Origin: Spirosoma pollinicola
GTDB taxonomy: Bacteria > Bacteroidota > Bacteroidia > Cytophagales > Spirosomataceae
Length of the DNA stretch: 64,000 nucleotides
Direction: 5' to 3'
Assembly: GCF_002831565.1 (NCBI RefSeq)
Contig: NZ_CP025096.1
Coordinates: 6,129,014 to 6,193,013, forward strand
Under the pieces are notes generated by a model that was not told where the DNA came from, made no database searches, and was given only the letters and a program-made list of their open reading frames with translations. Made by a program: the position numbers and the translations under genes. How positions within the stretch are numbered: the stretch's first letter is position 1; each line of letters begins with the position of its first letter. Positions 17,942 to 27,642 of the stretch are shown here, piece after piece.

Positions 17942-19088
17942 TGAGGTAGTTGCGCAAGTCCCGAATAGCCAGCGTGATGGGCACGGCTGGCCAGCAACTT
18001 GCCCATTGTCCTGTTCTCATTTTTTCGTCGACCTTTTCCCAAACTTCGCCAAAAAAGCGACTTTGGGCTACTTCTTTTATAAGCCAGTTTGGATCGACCA
18101 TCAGGTCGCGCGCAATTTGTTCAACCCTGGTTTCGTCGGGCCACTGGTGGCGCAGTGGCCAGTATAACCGTAGTCTCTGTCGATTTTGAAGTTGGATGAT
18201 AACCGCTTTGGCGGGCTCCGCCAGTTGACATTGATTTGCCTGATTCATGTTGGCCCAATACCGCAGCTGCTCCGAAAAACCAACCGCCACACGACCCTGC
18301 ATTCGGGTTGAGGTGTAGACTTTTACATGGGGACTTTTTCTGACCTTGGCATCCATTCGCAGCAACGCCCGGTAAAAAGCTTCATCTTCCAGACATGGGA
18401 TTTCGGGTAAACGGCCAGCCTGTTCATACATCTGGCAGGTAACGGCAATACTGGCCCCAAAATGTTGAAAGTGACGCGGCCAGGGATCATGAGCGCGCGG
18501 GTCGAAGAGTGCTTCGGCTTTGGCCACCAGGCTTCGGTACATCACATCCCGCAGGTGATACAAACGAACCTGACTTCGATCAGGCCGGGTCAGGATACGC
18601 CCGCCAACGGCATCGTTCCCATTGGCTATTTCGAGCATGATCGCATTAACCCACCGACCGTCGACCACTGTGTCGCCGTCAGTCGATGCAATAATTCCAT
18701 CCGAACGGCCAAGGCTGGTCAGGCGTCGATGCGCTTCGTCCATGAGCAACCTGCGAACAGTTCCGATGTTTGCTTTGGCAGCCGGTAAGTGAATTTGAGC
18801 AATATGTAGGGGGAAGTCCGGATGTTGCAGCTGATAGTTTCGGGCAACCTCAAACGAGTAATCGGTACAGTTATTTGCCAGTAACAGCACTTCGTACAGT
18901 GCTGGATTTACTGGTAATCCGTTGTTATCCTGTTGCTTCCGGAGCGCGTTGAGCGTATCTTCCAGATGGTGCGCTTCATTCCTTACCGGCACAATTACGC
19001 TAAGTCGTACGAACGGGGAGGGCGGGGTTTCATTGAACAAATAGTGATGTATAGTCGTACAGGCTATATCCTCAATTTCGGTTTGCAT
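17880..19088 (-). CDS. Family 2 glycosyltransferase
   Basis: A GT-A fold glycosyltransferase, 402 aa. It begins with SVIVPVRNEAHHLEDTLNAL (30-49), has LLLANNCTD and the metal-binding STDGDTVVD (DGD at 137-139), and an acceptor-side segment ASIAVTCQMYEQAGRLPEIPCLEDEAFYRAL with an ExD pattern. There are no strong membrane helices. The C-terminal 150 residues are a less conserved extension. It is convergent with, and overlaps by 62 bases, the methyltransferase. The PAP2 phosphatase gene is 108 bases upstream on the same strand. It likely belongs functionally with the deacetylase/methyltransferase cassette. Confidence 0.85.
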   Translation of the reverse strand: MQTEIEDIACTTIHHYLFNETPPSPFVRLSVIVPVRNEAHHLEDTLNALRKQQDNNGLPVNPALYEVLLLANNCTDYSFEVARNYQLQHPDFPLHIAQIHLPAAKANIGTVRRLLMDEAHRRLTSLGRSDGIIASTDGDTVVDGRWVNAIMLEIANGNDAVGGRILTRPDRSQVRLYHLRDVMYRSLVAKAEALFDPRAHDPWPRHFQHFGASIAVTCQMYEQAGRLPEIPCLEDEAFYRALLRMDAKVRKSPHVKVYTSTRMQGRVAVGFSEQLRYWANMNQANQCQLAEPAKAVIIQLQNRQRLRLYWPLRHQWPDETRVEQIARDLMVDPNWLIKEVAQSRFFGEVWEKVDEKMRTGQWASCWPAVPITLAIRDLRNYLTTAFGTNPTGIYPFAGPVNE

Positions 19089-19196
19089 GGGCTAATCCTC
19101 GCCCGGATGACTAAATTTCCAACCGGACGTTTCAACGTCTACAACTGAATGCGGGCATGATTGTTACTGTTTAGCGGTAGTTGTTGGGGAAAGGTA

Positions 19197-19772
19197 TCAG
19201 ATCAGTTTTTGAGCTTCTGAACGAGTCTGCCATTTGTTCAGAACAAACACGCAGAGGGTAGCCGATAAAATACCAACACCGGTTCCGGCAAGCACGTCAA
19301 GTGGATAGTGAGCGGCCACATAAATTCGGCTATACGACACGGTGGCCGCCCATAAAAATCCCCATCTCAGCCAGGAGTGTTGTTTGCCCAGCATTAACCA
19401 GAGGCTTGCCGCCAGAGCGAACGTAGTGGACGCGTGAGACGAGCAGAAACCGTACTGTCCACCACATTCGAGCACGGGATGAATCAGTTTTTGCAGTGAC
19501 AGTTCGTGGCAGGGACGAAGTCGGTGGGTGAGGGGCTTAATCACCGACGAGGCTAGCTGATCGGCAACCGCAACCGAAAAGATGATTGTCAAAATATACC
19601 CGACAGCCTGTTTTCTATATCGGTAGATGAGCCAGCCGATTAGCAGCGCATACAGCGGAAACCAGCTGTTACGCTCTGTAATCCAGATCATTATCGGATC
19701 AAGCCAGGGTGTATAACGACCATTGAGCCAAAGAAACAGGTCGATGTCGAGTTGGTTAAGCGTATCAATCAT
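19197..19772 (-). CDS. PAP2-family membrane phosphatase
   Basis: An integral membrane lipid phosphatase, 191 aa, with about five or six helices. The three PAP2 motifs are KPLTHRLRP (79-87), CSSHAST (110-116, where PSGH is usual) and SYSRIYVAAHYPLDVLAG (catalytic His155, Asp159). Members dephosphorylate undecaprenyl diphosphate, phosphatidic acid or lipid A. Only three bases separate it from the upstream sugar isomerase gene, so they share a transcript, perhaps with the glycosyltransferase downstream. Confidence 0.88.
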   Translation of the reverse strand: MIDTLNQLDIDLFLWLNGRYTPWLDPIMIWITERNSWFPLYALLIGWLIYRYRKQAVGYILTIIFSVAVADQLASSVIKPLTHRLRPCHELSLQKLIHPVLECGGQYGFCSSHASTTFALAASLWLMLGKQHSWLRWGFLWAATVSYSRIYVAAHYPLDVLAGTGVGILSATLCVFVLNKWQTRSEAQKLI

Positions 19773-19775
19773 GAA

Positions 19776-20690
19776 TTACAATACCAAAAACTGACTCAAG
19801 TAATTCCGGGCGGTCAGAATGGCCGTTTTAACATCCTGGGGATGGCTTTCATACGCTTTATCTTCGACCTCAATACAAACGGGTCCACGGTAGCGAACGT
19901 CGGTCAGAGCCGCAAAAAAGTCACGCCAGCGCACGTCGCCCAGACCCGGAAGTTTGGGGGAATGATACTCCAGCGGGTTCGCTATAATACCCACCCGGTT
20001 CAACTTGTCGCGGTATAATTTTACGTCTTTCAGGTGGATGTGATGCAGACGGTCGCGATAATCATAGATGGGTTTTACTTCGTCCATCATTTGCCAGATC
20101 AGGTGGCTTGGGTCGTAGTTCAGGCCCAACGCCCGCGAGGGAATGATCTCGAACATCCGATCCCAGATGGCGGGAGTGGTCGCGAGGTTTTTGCCGCCGG
20201 GCCATTCGTCGTCCGTAAACCACATCGGACAGTTTTCAATACCAATTTTAACGTTACACTCTTCGGCTACTTTGACGATAGCGGGCCAGTGCTCAGCATA
20301 TAGTTTCAGATTATCGGCAATGCTCAGCGAGGGATTCCGACCAATAAAGGTGTTTACCACCGGAACGCCCAACTTGGCAGCCGCCCGGATAATCTGTTTG
20401 ATGTGTTCGCGATAGAATTCGGCCTGTTCCGGGTTGGGGTCTAGTGGATTTGGGTAGTAACCCAGTCCTGAAATCGAAACATTGTAAAGTCGGGTTAGCG
20501 TATGGACCTGATCGACGTGCAGGTTATTAACGTCAATATGGGTCACGCCCGCATATCGGCGTGCATCGGCATTGCCCGACGGCCAGCACATGAGTTCAAC
20601 ACAGCTAAACTTATGCTCCGAGGCAAATTTCAACACACCATTGAGATCATAATCGGCCAGAATGGCCGAAACAAAACCGAGATTAAGCAT
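19776..20690 (-). CDS. Sugar phosphate isomerase/epimerase (xylose-isomerase-like TIM barrel)
   Basis: AP-endonuclease-2/IolE-type TIM barrel, 304 aa. Likely metal ligands are the Glu in IGIENCPMW, the Asp in LNYDPSHL, the His in HHIHLKDVK and the Glu in CIEVEDKAYES. This family isomerises or epimerises sugars, inositols or keto-sugars in the cytoplasm. The exact substrate is not evident. It is immediately upstream of the PAP2 gene and downstream of deoC on the same strand. Confidence 0.85.
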   Translation of the reverse strand: MLNLGFVSAILADYDLNGVLKFASEHKFSCVELMCWPSGNADARRYAGVTHIDVNNLHVDQVHTLTRLYNVSISGLGYYPNPLDPNPEQAEFYREHIKQIIRAAAKLGVPVVNTFIGRNPSLSIADNLKLYAEHWPAIVKVAEECNVKIGIENCPMWFTDDEWPGGKNLATTPAIWDRMFEIIPSRALGLNYDPSHLIWQMMDEVKPIYDYRDRLHHIHLKDVKLYRDKLNRVGIIANPLEYHSPKLPGLGDVRWRDFFAALTDVRYRGPVCIEVEDKAYESHPQDVKTAILTARNYLSQFLVL

Positions 20691-20799
20691 AAACAGAGGT
20701 ACGATTTATGGATTTACGAAGTACGATTTTGAGGGAATAGTAAGCTGATGCGGTAGATCGGGAACGAATAAATGTAGCTGCTGAAAACCACAAATTGGC

Positions 20800-21567
20800 T
20801 CAATACCCTGTTGATTCGATCCTGAATGAGGTAGGCGTGTGCTCCGGGGCAATTCCGGCCCGGCGATTGGCCTCCCGAATGATCGCAGCCGTTGATGAAG
20901 TGCCTACACGAGCGACTCCCATGTTGCATACCGCCAATAGCTCATCCAGCGTGCGGATTCCTCCCGATGCTTTGACCTGAACACCCAGACCAACATGGCT
21001 GAGCATCAGCCGCAAATCATGTTCTATAGCGCCTTTATACTCATATTTACCATCAGCACCCTTCACGAAACCGAAACCCGTAGAGGTTTTTACGAAGGCT
21101 ACGCCCGCATCTGTGCAAATCTGGCAGAGTCGTATTTTGTGAGTGTCGTCGGGTAAATAATCGGTCTCGAAAATGACCTTCAGAATTGCCCCTTCGGTCT
21201 GGCAGGTGTACTGTATGGCCTGGATCTCATTCGTTATATACGACCAGTCTTCGCTTAGCACCTTACCTATGTTCACAACCATATCGATTTCAACGGCTCC
21301 ATCGCGGCAGGCCTGCACCGTTTCGGCAATTTTTACCGGCAGGGCATTACTGCCGTGTGGAAAGCCAACAACCGTACCTACCCGAACCCGCGAACCGGCC
21401 AGTATATCGCGTGCCAATGATACGGCATAGGGTTTAATGCAAACCGAAGCTACTTCATAGATCAATGCCTCTTCGCAGCCCGCCCGTAATTCGGTATCGG
21501 TAAGGGTAGGATGCAGCAGGGCATGGTCAATAAGACCGGCGATTTCGTGAATGGGTGTTGAGCTCAT
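20800..21567 (-). CDS. deoC: Deoxyribose-phosphate aldolase
   Basis: Cleaves 2-deoxyribose-5-phosphate to glyceraldehyde-3-phosphate and acetaldehyde. The ATG at 21567 gives MSSTPIHEIAGLIDHALL; an earlier ATG at 21600 adds residues unlike the family. The Schiff-base Lys lies in AFVKTSTGFG and the second Lys in VKASGGIRT. VVGFPHGSNALPVK and EIDMVVNIG are further family signatures. It is followed by the sugar isomerase gene after 109 bases. Confidence 0.94.
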   Translation of the reverse strand: MSSTPIHEIAGLIDHALLHPTLTDTELRAGCEEALIYEVASVCIKPYAVSLARDILAGSRVRVGTVVGFPHGSNALPVKIAETVQACRDGAVEIDMVVNIGKVLSEDWSYITNEIQAIQYTCQTEGAILKVIFETDYLPDDTHKIRLCQICTDAGVAFVKTSTGFGFVKGADGKYEYKGAIEHDLRLMLSHVGLGVQVKASGGIRTLDELLAVCNMGVARVGTSSTAAIIREANRRAGIAPEHTPTSFRIESTGY

Positions 21568-21747
21568 AGCTGGGTAGAAATTGTGGCTGCGAAGATACAC
21601 GCCAGGATAGTATTTGAAACGACATTAAGGTAAGAGTTGACGTATTGGCCAAGAAAAATCCCGTATTTACGAGGTTAACGTATTGACAATGAAATGCTTC
21701 TCTGTTAATAATTAACTTTAGAGGCACATCTTAAACCACCTTTTGCC

Positions 21748-22776
21748 ATGAATATCAACATCTCTACCCTGCTCGATGTAGCAATAGGACTCATTTTCAT
21801 CTTTTTCGTTTTCAGCATGTTTGTCTCGGGAATTGTTGAGCTTATCAACAGCCTTTCTGAGCAACGTGCCAGCCTGCTTCGTAAAGCCCTGACTAAAATA
21901 TTGGGTGGAAATGCTACTGATTTCTTCAACCACCAGCTTACTAAAGTGAAAGAAGATAAGTTTTGGGGATTTAATAAACCTGTGAATTACCTGTCTGCCG
22001 ATTCATTTTCGACCGTGGTGATTGATCTGCTGGCAAAAGCCGATGGCTCTCCGCTAGTAGGCGACGGAAAGCCGACGGAGCAGGTATTTGAAAAGATTAA
22101 GCAGGCAGCCCTAAATCATAAGGATGAGGCTGTAAAGGAATTGATTCGGCCAATACTCGCCAAGTCCGATGATTTTAAAACGTTTAAAGCTGAGTTGGAA
22201 AAGTGGTACAATGGCTATATGGAGCAAGTTTCCGGCTGGTTTAAACGATATGCTCAGGGAGTAGTATGGGTAGTAGCTGCACTCGTTGCCATCGCCTTAA
22301 ATGTAGATACAATTCATTTGACGAACAGGCTTTTTAATGACAATGGCCTACGCGACCGGGTTGTAGCTCAAGCAATAATGACGACAAAAAATGGCGGAGA
22401 AACCTTTGCCAAAGACATAAAATTCGTTGAGTATCTTCATACGAATGACGTGACATTGGTAGATACTACTGATTCGAAAAAGTTTGTAGTTAAACCAAAC
22501 CTGACCGGACTTGACAGCATAGCGGTACAAACGGCTTATCTACGCTTTGTTCAGGAAAACGTTGCCGAACTCAGCTTGCCAATTGGCTGGGTATCGGGCG
22601 AAGGGAAATCTCCATTTCAACCTGGTCAATCCTGGTGCTTGGCCATTTTAGGCTGGGTATTAACTACAGCGGCCCTTTCCTTTGGTGCTCCCTTCTGGTT
22701 TGATCTGCTGCTTAAACTGGTAAACATCCGGAATACGGCCCGCCGGCCACCCGGGAATCCTAATCCGTCAAACTAA
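21748..22776 (+). CDS. Conserved membrane protein of unknown function
   Basis: 342 aa with a helix at about 8-30, one at about 170-190 and one at about 300-320. A soluble, charged, helical segment lies between the first two, and a domain of about 100 residues between the last two. The C-terminal GAPFWFDLLLKLVNIRNT followed by a Pro/Asn-rich tail is a recurring signature in an uncharacterised family of bacterial membrane proteins. I do not recognise a function. It is monocistronic, ending in a strong terminator. Confidence 0.75.
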   Translation: MNINISTLLDVAIGLIFIFFVFSMFVSGIVELINSLSEQRASLLRKALTKILGGNATDFFNHQLTKVKEDKFWGFNKPVNYLSADSFSTVVIDLLAKADGSPLVGDGKPTEQVFEKIKQAALNHKDEAVKELIRPILAKSDDFKTFKAELEKWYNGYMEQVSGWFKRYAQGVVWVVAALVAIALNVDTIHLTNRLFNDNGLRDRVVAQAIMTTKNGGETFAKDIKFVEYLHTNDVTLVDTTDSKKFVVKPNLTGLDSIAVQTAYLRFVQENVAELSLPIGWVSGEGKSPFQPGQSWCLAILGWVLTTAALSFGAPFWFDLLLKLVNIRNTARRPPGNPNPSN

Positions 22777-22811
22777 AAAGAGGTGTCCTTTTCAAAAGGA
22801 CACCTCTTTTT
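22775..22811. terminator. Perfect bidirectional terminator
   Basis: AAAAAGAGGTGTCCTTTT and AAAAGGACACCTCTTTTT form an 18-bp stem with a one-base loop. It directly follows the membrane-protein stop, and its far end overlaps the stop codon of the convergent LuxR-type gene. Confidence 0.92.
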
Positions 22812-23043
22812 ATAGAGAAACGATACCTGTTTTTACGGCCCACAGAGCCAGGCCAACCCGACTTTTTATATTGTATCGTTCAAATAAAGCTTCGCGATAA
22901 CCGTCGACAGTGCGGGGGCTAACGCACATTTTGTCGGCAATTTGAACGTAGGTTAGCTCGGAACAGGCCAATTGTAAAAAATGGCGTTCACGATGATTTA
23001 GCTGAACAGAGTTCAGATTGTAGGTAGAGGATAGGCTGTTCAT
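22810..23043 (-). CDS. Stand-alone LuxR-type HTH protein
   Basis: A 77-residue protein that is almost only a LuxR/GerE helix-turn-helix: LNHRERHFLQLACSELTYVQ, then IADKMCVSPRTVDGYREAL, then NIKSRVGLALWAVKTGIV. No receiver or ligand domain precedes it. Such free output domains may be constitutive regulators or partners of full-length regulators. Its stop codon overlaps the terminator hairpin shared with the convergent gene. Confidence 0.82.
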   Translation of the reverse strand: MNSLSSTYNLNSVQLNHRERHFLQLACSELTYVQIADKMCVSPRTVDGYREALFERYNIKSRVGLALWAVKTGIVSL

Positions 23044-23152
23044 TGTGTGGGGTGTTAATAGTGGTCATATAATCAGCTAGCAAGCTGAAAGTAAGCTAAT
23101 ATGCACACCCTTCCCAAATGAACTGAGTTAACGGTAGTTTTCTGGCTAACAG

Positions 23153-24130
23153 CTAGTTAAAGCCGAGTTTTTTCCTAACACGCGCTATGGTTTTACCCGC
23201 TACTACCCGTGCCTTTTCTTCGCCAGCCCGAAGCTCGGCCTCAAGAGCGTCATTGTTCGTCATATAATAATCAAATCGCTCGCGCTCGGCAGCAAACAGC
23301 GTTAAAATGAGTTCGTAGAAGGCTTTTTTCGCTGTACCGTAGCCAAAATTACCGCCTTCATATAACCCGCGCATGTCGGCAATCTGTTCGTCGGAGGCCA
23401 GTAACGAATACAACTGGAACGTGATGTCAGTATCCGGATTCTTTGGTTCCTCGAGGGGCGTAGAATCCGATTTAATCTTTTTGATTACTTTCCACAATTC
23501 ATTTTCGGATAGGAAAATGTCAATATAGTTGTTGTATGACTTGCTCATTTTCGCTCCATCAATGCCGGGTATCGTCATCAGGCGGTTGTCGATTCGGGCT
23601 TCGGGCAGTACAAAAACCTCGTCGTCGTACTGCCGATTGAAAATACTGGCAATATCACGGGTCATTTCGATATGCTGACGCTGGTCTTTTCCCACTGGAA
23701 TTATTTCGGCGTCGTACAGCAAAATATCGGCCGCCTGCAAAACCGGATAGACGAACAAACCCGTATTGACCGGGCCGCTGGAGCGCTCCGATTTTTCCTT
23801 AAACGAGGTCGCGTTATTCAGCATCGGAATGGGCGTGAAGCAACTCAGATGCCAGGACAACTCCGTGTGCTCGGCCACGCGAGACTGCCGCCAGAATGTG
23901 TTTTTCTCCGTATCCAGGCCAAACGCCAGCCAGGTCGACGCTACCGCCCGTGTAAACTCCCGACGCATAGAACCATCCTTAATGGTGGTGAGGGAGTGAA
24001 GGTCAGCGATGAATAAAAAGGACTCATTGTCAGGGTGTTTCGACAAGTCGATGGCGGGTTTAATTGCCCCCAGAATATTGCCTAAATGCGGTCGCCCGCT
24101 GCTTTGAATACCGGTTAAGATTCGTGCCAT
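23153..24130 (-). CDS. trpS: Tryptophanyl-tRNA synthetase
   Basis: Charges tRNA-Trp; class I synthetase, 325 aa. The ATG at 24130 gives MARILTGIQSSGRPHLGNIL, with the HIGH-like motif at PHLGNI. The frame is open for 41 more codons upstream, but those encode Arg/Lys- and Ser/Pro-rich sequence read from the purine-rich spacer. KMSKSYNN is the KMSKS loop, and GKDQRQHIEMTRDIA matches the family. It follows maeB on the same strand across a polypurine/polypyrimidine inverted repeat. Confidence 0.95.
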   Translation of the reverse strand: MARILTGIQSSGRPHLGNILGAIKPAIDLSKHPDNESFLFIADLHSLTTIKDGSMRREFTRAVASTWLAFGLDTEKNTFWRQSRVAEHTELSWHLSCFTPIPMLNNATSFKEKSERSSGPVNTGLFVYPVLQAADILLYDAEIIPVGKDQRQHIEMTRDIASIFNRQYDDEVFVLPEARIDNRLMTIPGIDGAKMSKSYNNYIDIFLSENELWKVIKKIKSDSTPLEEPKNPDTDITFQLYSLLASDEQIADMRGLYEGGNFGYGTAKKAFYELILTLFAAERERFDYYMTNNDALEAELRAGEEKARVVAGKTIARVRKKLGFN

Positions 24131-24137
24131 ATTTTGG

Positions 24138-24222
24138 TTGGGGAGGATGGAAGAAAAGGAGGAAGGAGGAAAGGTATTATTCCTCTCGTCCCTTTTCTCC
24201 CTTCTCCCTTTCCTCCTTTTAT
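24138..24222. repeat. Polypurine/polypyrimidine inverted repeat between maeB and trpS
   Basis: A purine tract (24138-24174, GGAAGAAAAGGAGGAAGGAG region) faces a pyrimidine tract (24180-24220, CCCTTTCCTCCTTTT region), and the two are imperfectly complementary. In the maeB-trpS transcript this makes a long hairpin just before the trpS start, so it could attenuate trpS or stabilise the maeB end. Confidence 0.6.
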
Positions 24223-24224
24223 AG

Positions 24225-26492
24225 TTATTTTCCCTGTGCTTCGACCACCGCAATGGCGACCATATTAACGATTTCTCGTTCCGACGAGCCTAACTGCAGC
24301 ACATATACCGGTTTGCGGATACCGAGCAAAATAGGCCCAATGGCATCGAAACCGGCGGCTTCGCTCATTAAGTTGTAGGCGATGTTTGCCGCCGACAGGT
24401 TCGGGAATATAAGCGTATTGGCGCCTTCGCCAACCAGCTTGCTGAACGGGTGATTTTGTTGTAGTAGTTCTGTATTAAAGGCTAAGTGAGCCTGAATTTC
24501 ACCATCAACAATCATGTCGGGGTGTTTTTGTTGCAGAATCTCAACCGCACGGTTCATCTTCTCGGCATCTTCGCCCTGTGCGCTCCCAAAGTTCGAGTAC
24601 GTGACCAGGGCAATGCGTGGCTTGATATTGAACCGTTCAACAGTTTGAGCCGTTAGCTCGGTTATCTCGACAATTTCTTCGGCGGTGGGGTTGAAGTTGA
24701 CCGTTGTGTCGGAGAAGAAAAGCGGCCCGCGTTTAGTGAGCAGAATGTACATACCGGCAACCCGCTTAACGCCCGGCTCTTTACCAATTATCTGCAGCGC
24801 GGGTCGGATCGTTTCGGGGTAGGAACTCGTCAGACCCGAAATCAAGGCGTCGGCTTCACCCGTTTCGACCATCATCGCACCGAAGTAGTTGCGGTAATAC
24901 ATCATCTTCCGAGCTTCGGTAACGTTAACGCCTTTACGCTTACGCTTATCGAAATAAACGCTCGTAAAGCGATCGATCAATCCTACCTGATCGGGCGAAC
25001 GAGGGTCGAGAATTGGAATCTGGCCCAAGTCGAGGCTATTCTCCTGAATAAGCTGCTCGATTTTTTTTCGGTCGCCCAATAGAATTGGACGCGCAATACC
25101 TTCGTCCCGCACTTGTTGGGCGGCTTTCAGTACTTTCAGGTTTTCGGCATCGGCAAAGACAACCCGTTTTGGATTCGCTTTCGCTTTCGTTAATATAACC
25201 CGCGAAATCTGATTATCCTGTCCCAATCGGCGGGCAAGCTGTTGTTCATAAGCGTCCCAATCGGTGATGGGCAACCGAGCCACCCCGGAGTCTATAGCCG
25301 CCTTTGCTACGGCTGGTGCTACCGTCGAAAGTAGTCGAGGATCAACAGGCTTAGGCAGAATATAGGTTCGCCCAAAAATCATATTCGATTCGCCGTAGGC
25401 CAGATTGACCAGATCGGGCACGGGTTTCTTGGCTAAGTCGGCCAGTGCGTAGGTAGCCGCCAGTTTCATCGCTTCGTTGATTTCGGTAGCCCGAACGTCC
25501 AGCGCACCCCGAAAAATGTAAGGAAAACCAAGCACATTGTTCACCTGGTTGGGGTAGTCTGAGCGACCCGTTGCCATGATAATATCGGGGCGGGCAGCCA
25601 TCGCTTCGTCATAGCCGATTTCGGGCGTTGGGTTTGCCATCGCAAATACAATCGCGTTGGGAGCCATCGCCCGAATCAGATCCTGATTCACGATACCGCC
25701 TTTCGATAAGCCAACGAATACGTCCGCTCCGGCAAAGGCATCGTCCAGTGAGTTTATATCCCGCGTGGTAGCAAACGGACGCATGATCTCGCTCAGGTCG
25801 GTGCGGTCGGCGCGAAGCGGCCCGTTCACGTCGAACATCACAATGTTCTCGTGTTTGGCACCTAATGCCACATATTGGCGGGTACAGGAAATAGCGGCTG
25901 CTCCAGCGCCCAGAATTACAAATTTGGCTGTTGCAATAGGTTTGTCGACCAGTTCGAGCGCGTTAAGAAGTGCCGCCCCGCTCACTATGGCCGTACCATG
26001 CTGGTCGTCGTGCATGACCGGGATATTCATATCTCGTTTGAGTCGCTCCTCAATTTCGAAACATTCCGGCGCTTTTATGTCTTCGAGGTTGACCCCGCCA
26101 AAAGTCGGTTCCATAATTTTGACCGTGCGGACAAACTCGTCGATGTTTTTGGTATTCAACTCAATGTCGAACACATCGATATCGGCATAAATTTTAAACA
26201 GCAAGCCCTTGCCTTCCATGACAGGTTTACTGGCTGCGGGGCCAATATCGCCCAGCCCCAGAACAGCCGTACCATTACTGATAACCGCTACTAGGTTTCC
26301 CTTGGCGGTGTATTTAAAGGCATCGTCGGGGTTGGCTTCAATTGCCAGGCAAGGTTCGGCTACGCCGGGGGAGTAGGCTAATGACAGGTCGCGCTGGGTG
26401 CTGTATTCTTTTGTGGGAATGACTTCTAATTTACCCGGACGCCCTTTGGAGTGATAATCAAGGGCATCTTCGCGCCGGATTTTCTGATTCAT
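24225..26492 (-). CDS. maeB: NADP-dependent malic enzyme with phosphotransacetylase-like domain
   Basis: Decarboxylates malate to pyruvate. At 755 aa it is the fused form: an N-terminal malic enzyme (about 1-420; [30 protein letters not shown], and the dinucleotide loop [12 protein letters not shown]) and a C-terminal PTA_PTB-like domain (about 430-755; [23 protein letters not shown]-type segments and [20 protein letters not shown]). The C-terminal domain is regulatory in characterised homologues, usually sensing acetyl-CoA. It supplies NADPH and pyruvate during growth on C4 acids. Confidence 0.95.
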   Translation of the reverse strand: MNQKIRREDALDYHSKGRPGKLEVIPTKEYSTQRDLSLAYSPGVAEPCLAIEANPDDAFKYTAKGNLVAVISNGTAVLGLGDIGPAASKPVMEGKGLLFKIYADIDVFDIELNTKNIDEFVRTVKIMEPTFGGVNLEDIKAPECFEIEERLKRDMNIPVMHDDQHGTAIVSGAALLNALELVDKPIATAKFVILGAGAAAISCTRQYVALGAKHENIVMFDVNGPLRADRTDLSEIMRPFATTRDINSLDDAFAGADVFVGLSKGGIVNQDLIRAMAPNAIVFAMANPTPEIGYDEAMAARPDIIMATGRSDYPNQVNNVLGFPYIFRGALDVRATEINEAMKLAATYALADLAKKPVPDLVNLAYGESNMIFGRTYILPKPVDPRLLSTVAPAVAKAAIDSGVARLPITDWDAYEQQLARRLGQDNQISRVILTKAKANPKRVVFADAENLKVLKAAQQVRDEGIARPILLGDRKKIEQLIQENSLDLGQIPILDPRSPDQVGLIDRFTSVYFDKRKRKGVNVTEARKMMYYRNYFGAMMVETGEADALISGLTSSYPETIRPALQIIGKEPGVKRVAGMYILLTKRGPLFFSDTTVNFNPTAEEIVEITELTAQTVERFNIKPRIALVTYSNFGSAQGEDAEKMNRAVEILQQKHPDMIVDGEIQAHLAFNTELLQQNHPFSKLVGEGANTLIFPNLSAANIAYNLMSEAAGFDAIGPILLGIRKPVYVLQLGSSEREIVNMVAIAVVEAQGK

Positions 26493-26568
26493 ACTAGTGT
26501 TGCTGAGGTGATATTGGTCTCAACGTTTGGGAGCGCGAAGGTACGGAAAAAGTAAGCGGGGTTCTGTA

Positions 26569-27597
26569 TCAATTCGCCCCGATAACCTTGTGGCGGTCGA
26601 TATAAACCCAGCCTGTCCAACAGAAAAGCAGCAGAATGCCGAACAGGAATGCACGTTGGGTTGGATTGGTATAGGTGGTCTCATAAACCGGTTCGGGCGT
26701 TTGGAGGTGAACGGTATTTCCCTGCTCAACGCCAAAAACTAAAATCTGCTTGTAATTAATATACTTGTCGCCAATAGTGAGTGCTTCTGTTCTGGCTAGT
26801 TTTTTGCGAAAGTCGCTGGCCCGAATTAGTAGTTGCACCGGGCGCTCAGAAGCTATTGCTGACTTTAGCCCATCTAAACGGACATCGTAATTTTTACGGG
26901 AAACTAAAAACGAGAAATCCGGGAAGGCATGCAAGGAGATAGTTACACCTGTTAGTTTGCCTTTATTCCTGTTTTCCCTCACCTGGGTAATGGTATCTAT
27001 TACTGAAACAAGTTGGGCGGGATTTTTATCTATAGGCTCATACGCAACATAGCCAAAGACGATGTTTCCTATGCTTAACAAGGCTAGCCCGCCCGTAAGC
27101 CAGCGGATTCGGTTCCTTTCCGACAACGTCACTACTTTGACAAAAGGGACGGGTTCCCCATACTGACATAGGTGATCCCTTAACTGCTCATACGCTTGAA
27201 AATCACTTGATTTAACGATGAAATAACTATCGGTCATATACACGGTTAGCACCTGGAAGGAGCCATTTTTGCCAACTTCCATGTGCTCATTGTGGGCGGT
27301 AATAGTGCTGTATGGAAACCGTTCCGGCCTTTGCAGAAATTTTTTAACGACGAACGGGTCACGTTCGAGTCGGACAAATACCGTATGGCGACCGAATTCA
27401 AATACAATCATCAACCATATAAAACCAGTTGCCGAGGAGAATGTCAATACTATATTGAGATCAGGATATAACTGCCCGGCAGTAGCAACTAGGAAGGGAA
27501 TGAAGATCGTCGATATAAAAAGCAACGAAAGTATTAACCAGTGGAGCCACTGAGACTTGGAGCTAATACGGAATGAAGCATCCTGGTGAATGACCAT
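26569..27597 (-). CDS. Hypothetical membrane protein
   Basis: 342 aa with two N-terminal helices (about 17-40 and 48-68), a cytoplasmic-looking domain with FPYSTITAHNEHMEVGKNGS, a third helix at about 167-185, a soluble domain of about 120 residues and a C-terminal helix at about 315-335. The layout resembles membrane proteins with a PH-like domain after two helices, but I cannot assign a family. It is not linked in an obvious operon; maeB lies 76 bases downstream on the same strand. Confidence 0.65.
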   Translation of the reverse strand: MVIHQDASFRISSKSQWLHWLILSLLFISTIFIPFLVATAGQLYPDLNIVLTFSSATGFIWLMIVFEFGRHTVFVRLERDPFVVKKFLQRPERFPYSTITAHNEHMEVGKNGSFQVLTVYMTDSYFIVKSSDFQAYEQLRDHLCQYGEPVPFVKVVTLSERNRIRWLTGGLALLSIGNIVFGYVAYEPIDKNPAQLVSVIDTITQVRENRNKGKLTGVTISLHAFPDFSFLVSRKNYDVRLDGLKSAIASERPVQLLIRASDFRKKLARTEALTIGDKYINYKQILVFGVEQGNTVHLQTPEPVYETTYTNPTQRAFLFGILLLFCWTGWVYIDRHKVIGAN

Positions 27598-27642
27598 CTG
27601 GCAACTGTTTATGGGAGTAACCGCTATGTACGCTTTTATACG

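Noticed and set aside
22775-22811. Small RNA gene
   Set aside because: The perfect stem with flanking A and T runs between convergent stops is fully explained as a bidirectional terminator.
24131-24253. 41-codon N-terminal extension of TrpS
   Set aside because: It is translated from a purine-rich intergenic hairpin, is Arg/Lys- and Ser-rich, and precedes the canonical MARILTGIQ start.
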